From the NCBI GenBank assembly GCA_021798395.1, contig JAJZHS010000007.1, forward strand, positions 1 through 15,021: a DNA stretch of 15,021 bases, written 5' to 3'. This document shows, piece by piece, positions 14,135 to 15,021 of this stretch (positions are counted from its first letter, which is position 1; each line of letters opens with the position of its first letter). The stretch is from Pseudomonadota bacterium. GTDB lineage: Bacteria; Pseudomonadota; Gammaproteobacteria; Burkholderiales; Burkholderiaceae_C. The position numbers were made by a program, and so were the translations under genes. The notes under the pieces are model-generated. The model searched no databases. It saw only the letters and a program-made list of their open reading frames with translations, and was not told the origin of the DNA.

Positions 14135-15021
14135 CCGCAACGCTTCCTGAAAAAGCGCAGCCAGGCGCGCGCCAATCTGGGCCATTCGCGCCACGCAAGC
14201 CCCGCGCCGCGCACCCCGTCGCGCCACGGCACGAAACCGTCCCGCGCCACCAGAAACGGTGCCGAATCGACCCCGATGCGCATCGCGCGTTTCTGGAAAT
14301 GCAGATAAGCAAAGGCCCGCCCGGCCCCCGGGCTGCCCGCCACCCGCTGCACCACGGCGCCCGTCGCGTCGACGCCGAAAACCTGGCCGCGACGGTTTCC
14401 CGGCAGATGCGCCAGGCGCGGCGAGTCAAACCCCGGATCGATATCGGCGACCACGCTTTCGTCCTCGTGGTAGCGCAGGCGCCACGCCCGCCACGTCCGG
14501 TTGACCCCACGGTGCTCATCGAATCCGAAATTCGCCCCGCGGGTGAAGATGGCGCGCCACGCCGGGGCACGACTCGGCAGCGCGAACGCCAGTTTCGCCA
14601 GCGGACTGTTGCGCAGGATCGACAAATGACCCAGGCCGAAAATCCGGTCATACCCAGCGCGGATCGGCGGCCCGACGAAATCGAGCAGCCTGCCGAAATA
14701 GACGTCGACGTCGCAATGCCCCCAGTAATCGTAGGTCCACCCCAGCCTGTCGAGTATCGTCCAATACACGGGTCGGAAATCGCACAGTTTGTACGCCGTC
14801 GGCAAGGCCACCGCGAAACCGAGCGCCTCCGACAGCATCGCGCGGATCTCATCGAGGCTCGAGCGATGCACCGTGACGTTGCCCGGAGGCTCGATCCGCC
14901 CCGGCTGATCGCAAATCAGCAGCCAGTCGATCCCGGGATTCGCCGCGCACGATTGCAGCCACAGCCCGATGTAATCGGGCAGGCGTCCGAAGTAGATCGC
15001 CACGAGGACGATTCGCGGCGC
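14122..15021 (-). CDS. DUF6625 family putative glycosyltransferase (N-terminus cut by window edge)
   Basis: Predicted sugar transferase-like protein found in capsule and exopolysaccharide loci. The frame stays open to the right edge, giving 299 visible residues; the GTG at 15003 is probably not the start, because the strand leading into the family's opening motif (IVLVAIYFGRLPDY, residues 4-17) begins upstream of it and only a few residues should be missing. Family features: SCAANPGIDWLLICDQ (24-39), AYKLCDFRPVY (76-86), YDYWGHCDVDVYFGRL (97-112) with a DxD-type pair at D104 and D106, then GHLSILRNS (131-139) and a FGFDEH segment (near 170-177). These match DUF6625 as I know it; the family is uncharacterised, and a GT-A-like fold with metal-dependent transfer is inference. 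It is separated from the following genes by 126 bases, so may be under partly separate control. Confidence 0.85.
   Translation of the reverse strand, partial: APRIVLVAIYFGRLPDYIGLWLQSCAANPGIDWLLICDQPGRIEPPGNVTVHRSSLDEIRAMLSEALGFAVALPTAYKLCDFRPVYWTILDRLGWTYDYWGHCDVDVYFGRLLDFVGPPIRAGYDRIFGLGHLSILRNSPLAKLAFALPSRAPAWRAIFTRGANFGFDEHRGVNRTWRAWRLRYHEDESVVADIDPGFDSPRLAHLPGNRRGQVFGVDATGAVVQRVAGSPGAGRAFAYLHFQKRAMRIGVDSAPFLVARDGFVPWRDGVRGAGLAWREWPRLARAWLRFFRKRCGWVR

Noticed and set aside
1..15021. tRNA, rRNA, CRISPR, insertion sequence or rho-independent terminator
   Set aside because: I looked for conserved RNA motifs, repeat-spacer arrays, transposase motifs, terminal repeats and stem-plus-T-run structures and saw none.

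Overview
This 15-kb window is almost entirely one polysaccharide (exopolysaccharide or capsule) biosynthesis and export cluster from a GC-rich Gram-negative bacterium. All 13 recognised genes lie on the minus strand and are read from the right edge to the left edge. Outer-membrane export parts, a bitopic tyrosine kinase and colanic-acid-like enzymes point to a proteobacterium. A betaproteobacterium is my best guess from GC content and the beta-barrel partner, but the window has no taxonomic marker, so this is weak.

The synthesis half occupies about 4828-15021. In transcription order it holds: a DUF6625 putative glycosyltransferase cut by the right edge (14122-15021); a family 2 glycosyltransferase (12970-13995); a Wzy-like polymerase (11595-12959); a GT4 glycosyltransferase (10453-11592); a WcaF-like acetyltransferase (9905-10456); a WaaE/KdtX-like GT2 (9057-9908); a WcaI-like GT4 (7792-9057); the undecaprenyl-phosphate sugar phosphotransferase that starts the repeat unit (6410-7795); and an O-antigen ligase/polymerase family protein (4828-6420).

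The export and control half occupies about 1-4831. It holds an outer-membrane beta-barrel (3575-4831), a short Wza-like OPX protein (2922-3557), a Wzc-like tyrosine autokinase/co-polymerase (718-2922), and a CpsB-type PHP-fold tyrosine phosphatase cut by the left edge (1-680).

From 13995 leftward the twelve genes are joined by ATGA or TGATG overlaps or gaps of at most 37 bases. They are almost certainly one transcription unit with translational coupling. The only longer gap is 126 bases at 13996-14121. It holds a possible 44-codon ORF, an inverted repeat and a weak promoter-like element.

Inferred working: the phosphotransferase loads a hexose-1-phosphate onto undecaprenyl phosphate. The glycosyltransferases extend it and the acetyltransferase decorates it. 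A flippase, not present in this window, would move the unit across the membrane, and one or both polymerase-like proteins would polymerise it. Wzc and the phosphatase would set chain length and activity by a tyrosine phosphorylation cycle. The short OPX protein, which lacks a lipobox and an outer-membrane helix domain, would hand the polymer to the adjacent beta-barrel. The most notable local signals are a nine-G tract in the ligase gene just before its catalytic motif, a very stable 12-bp hairpin over the translation start of the initiating transferase, and the truncated OPX plus beta-barrel pairing.
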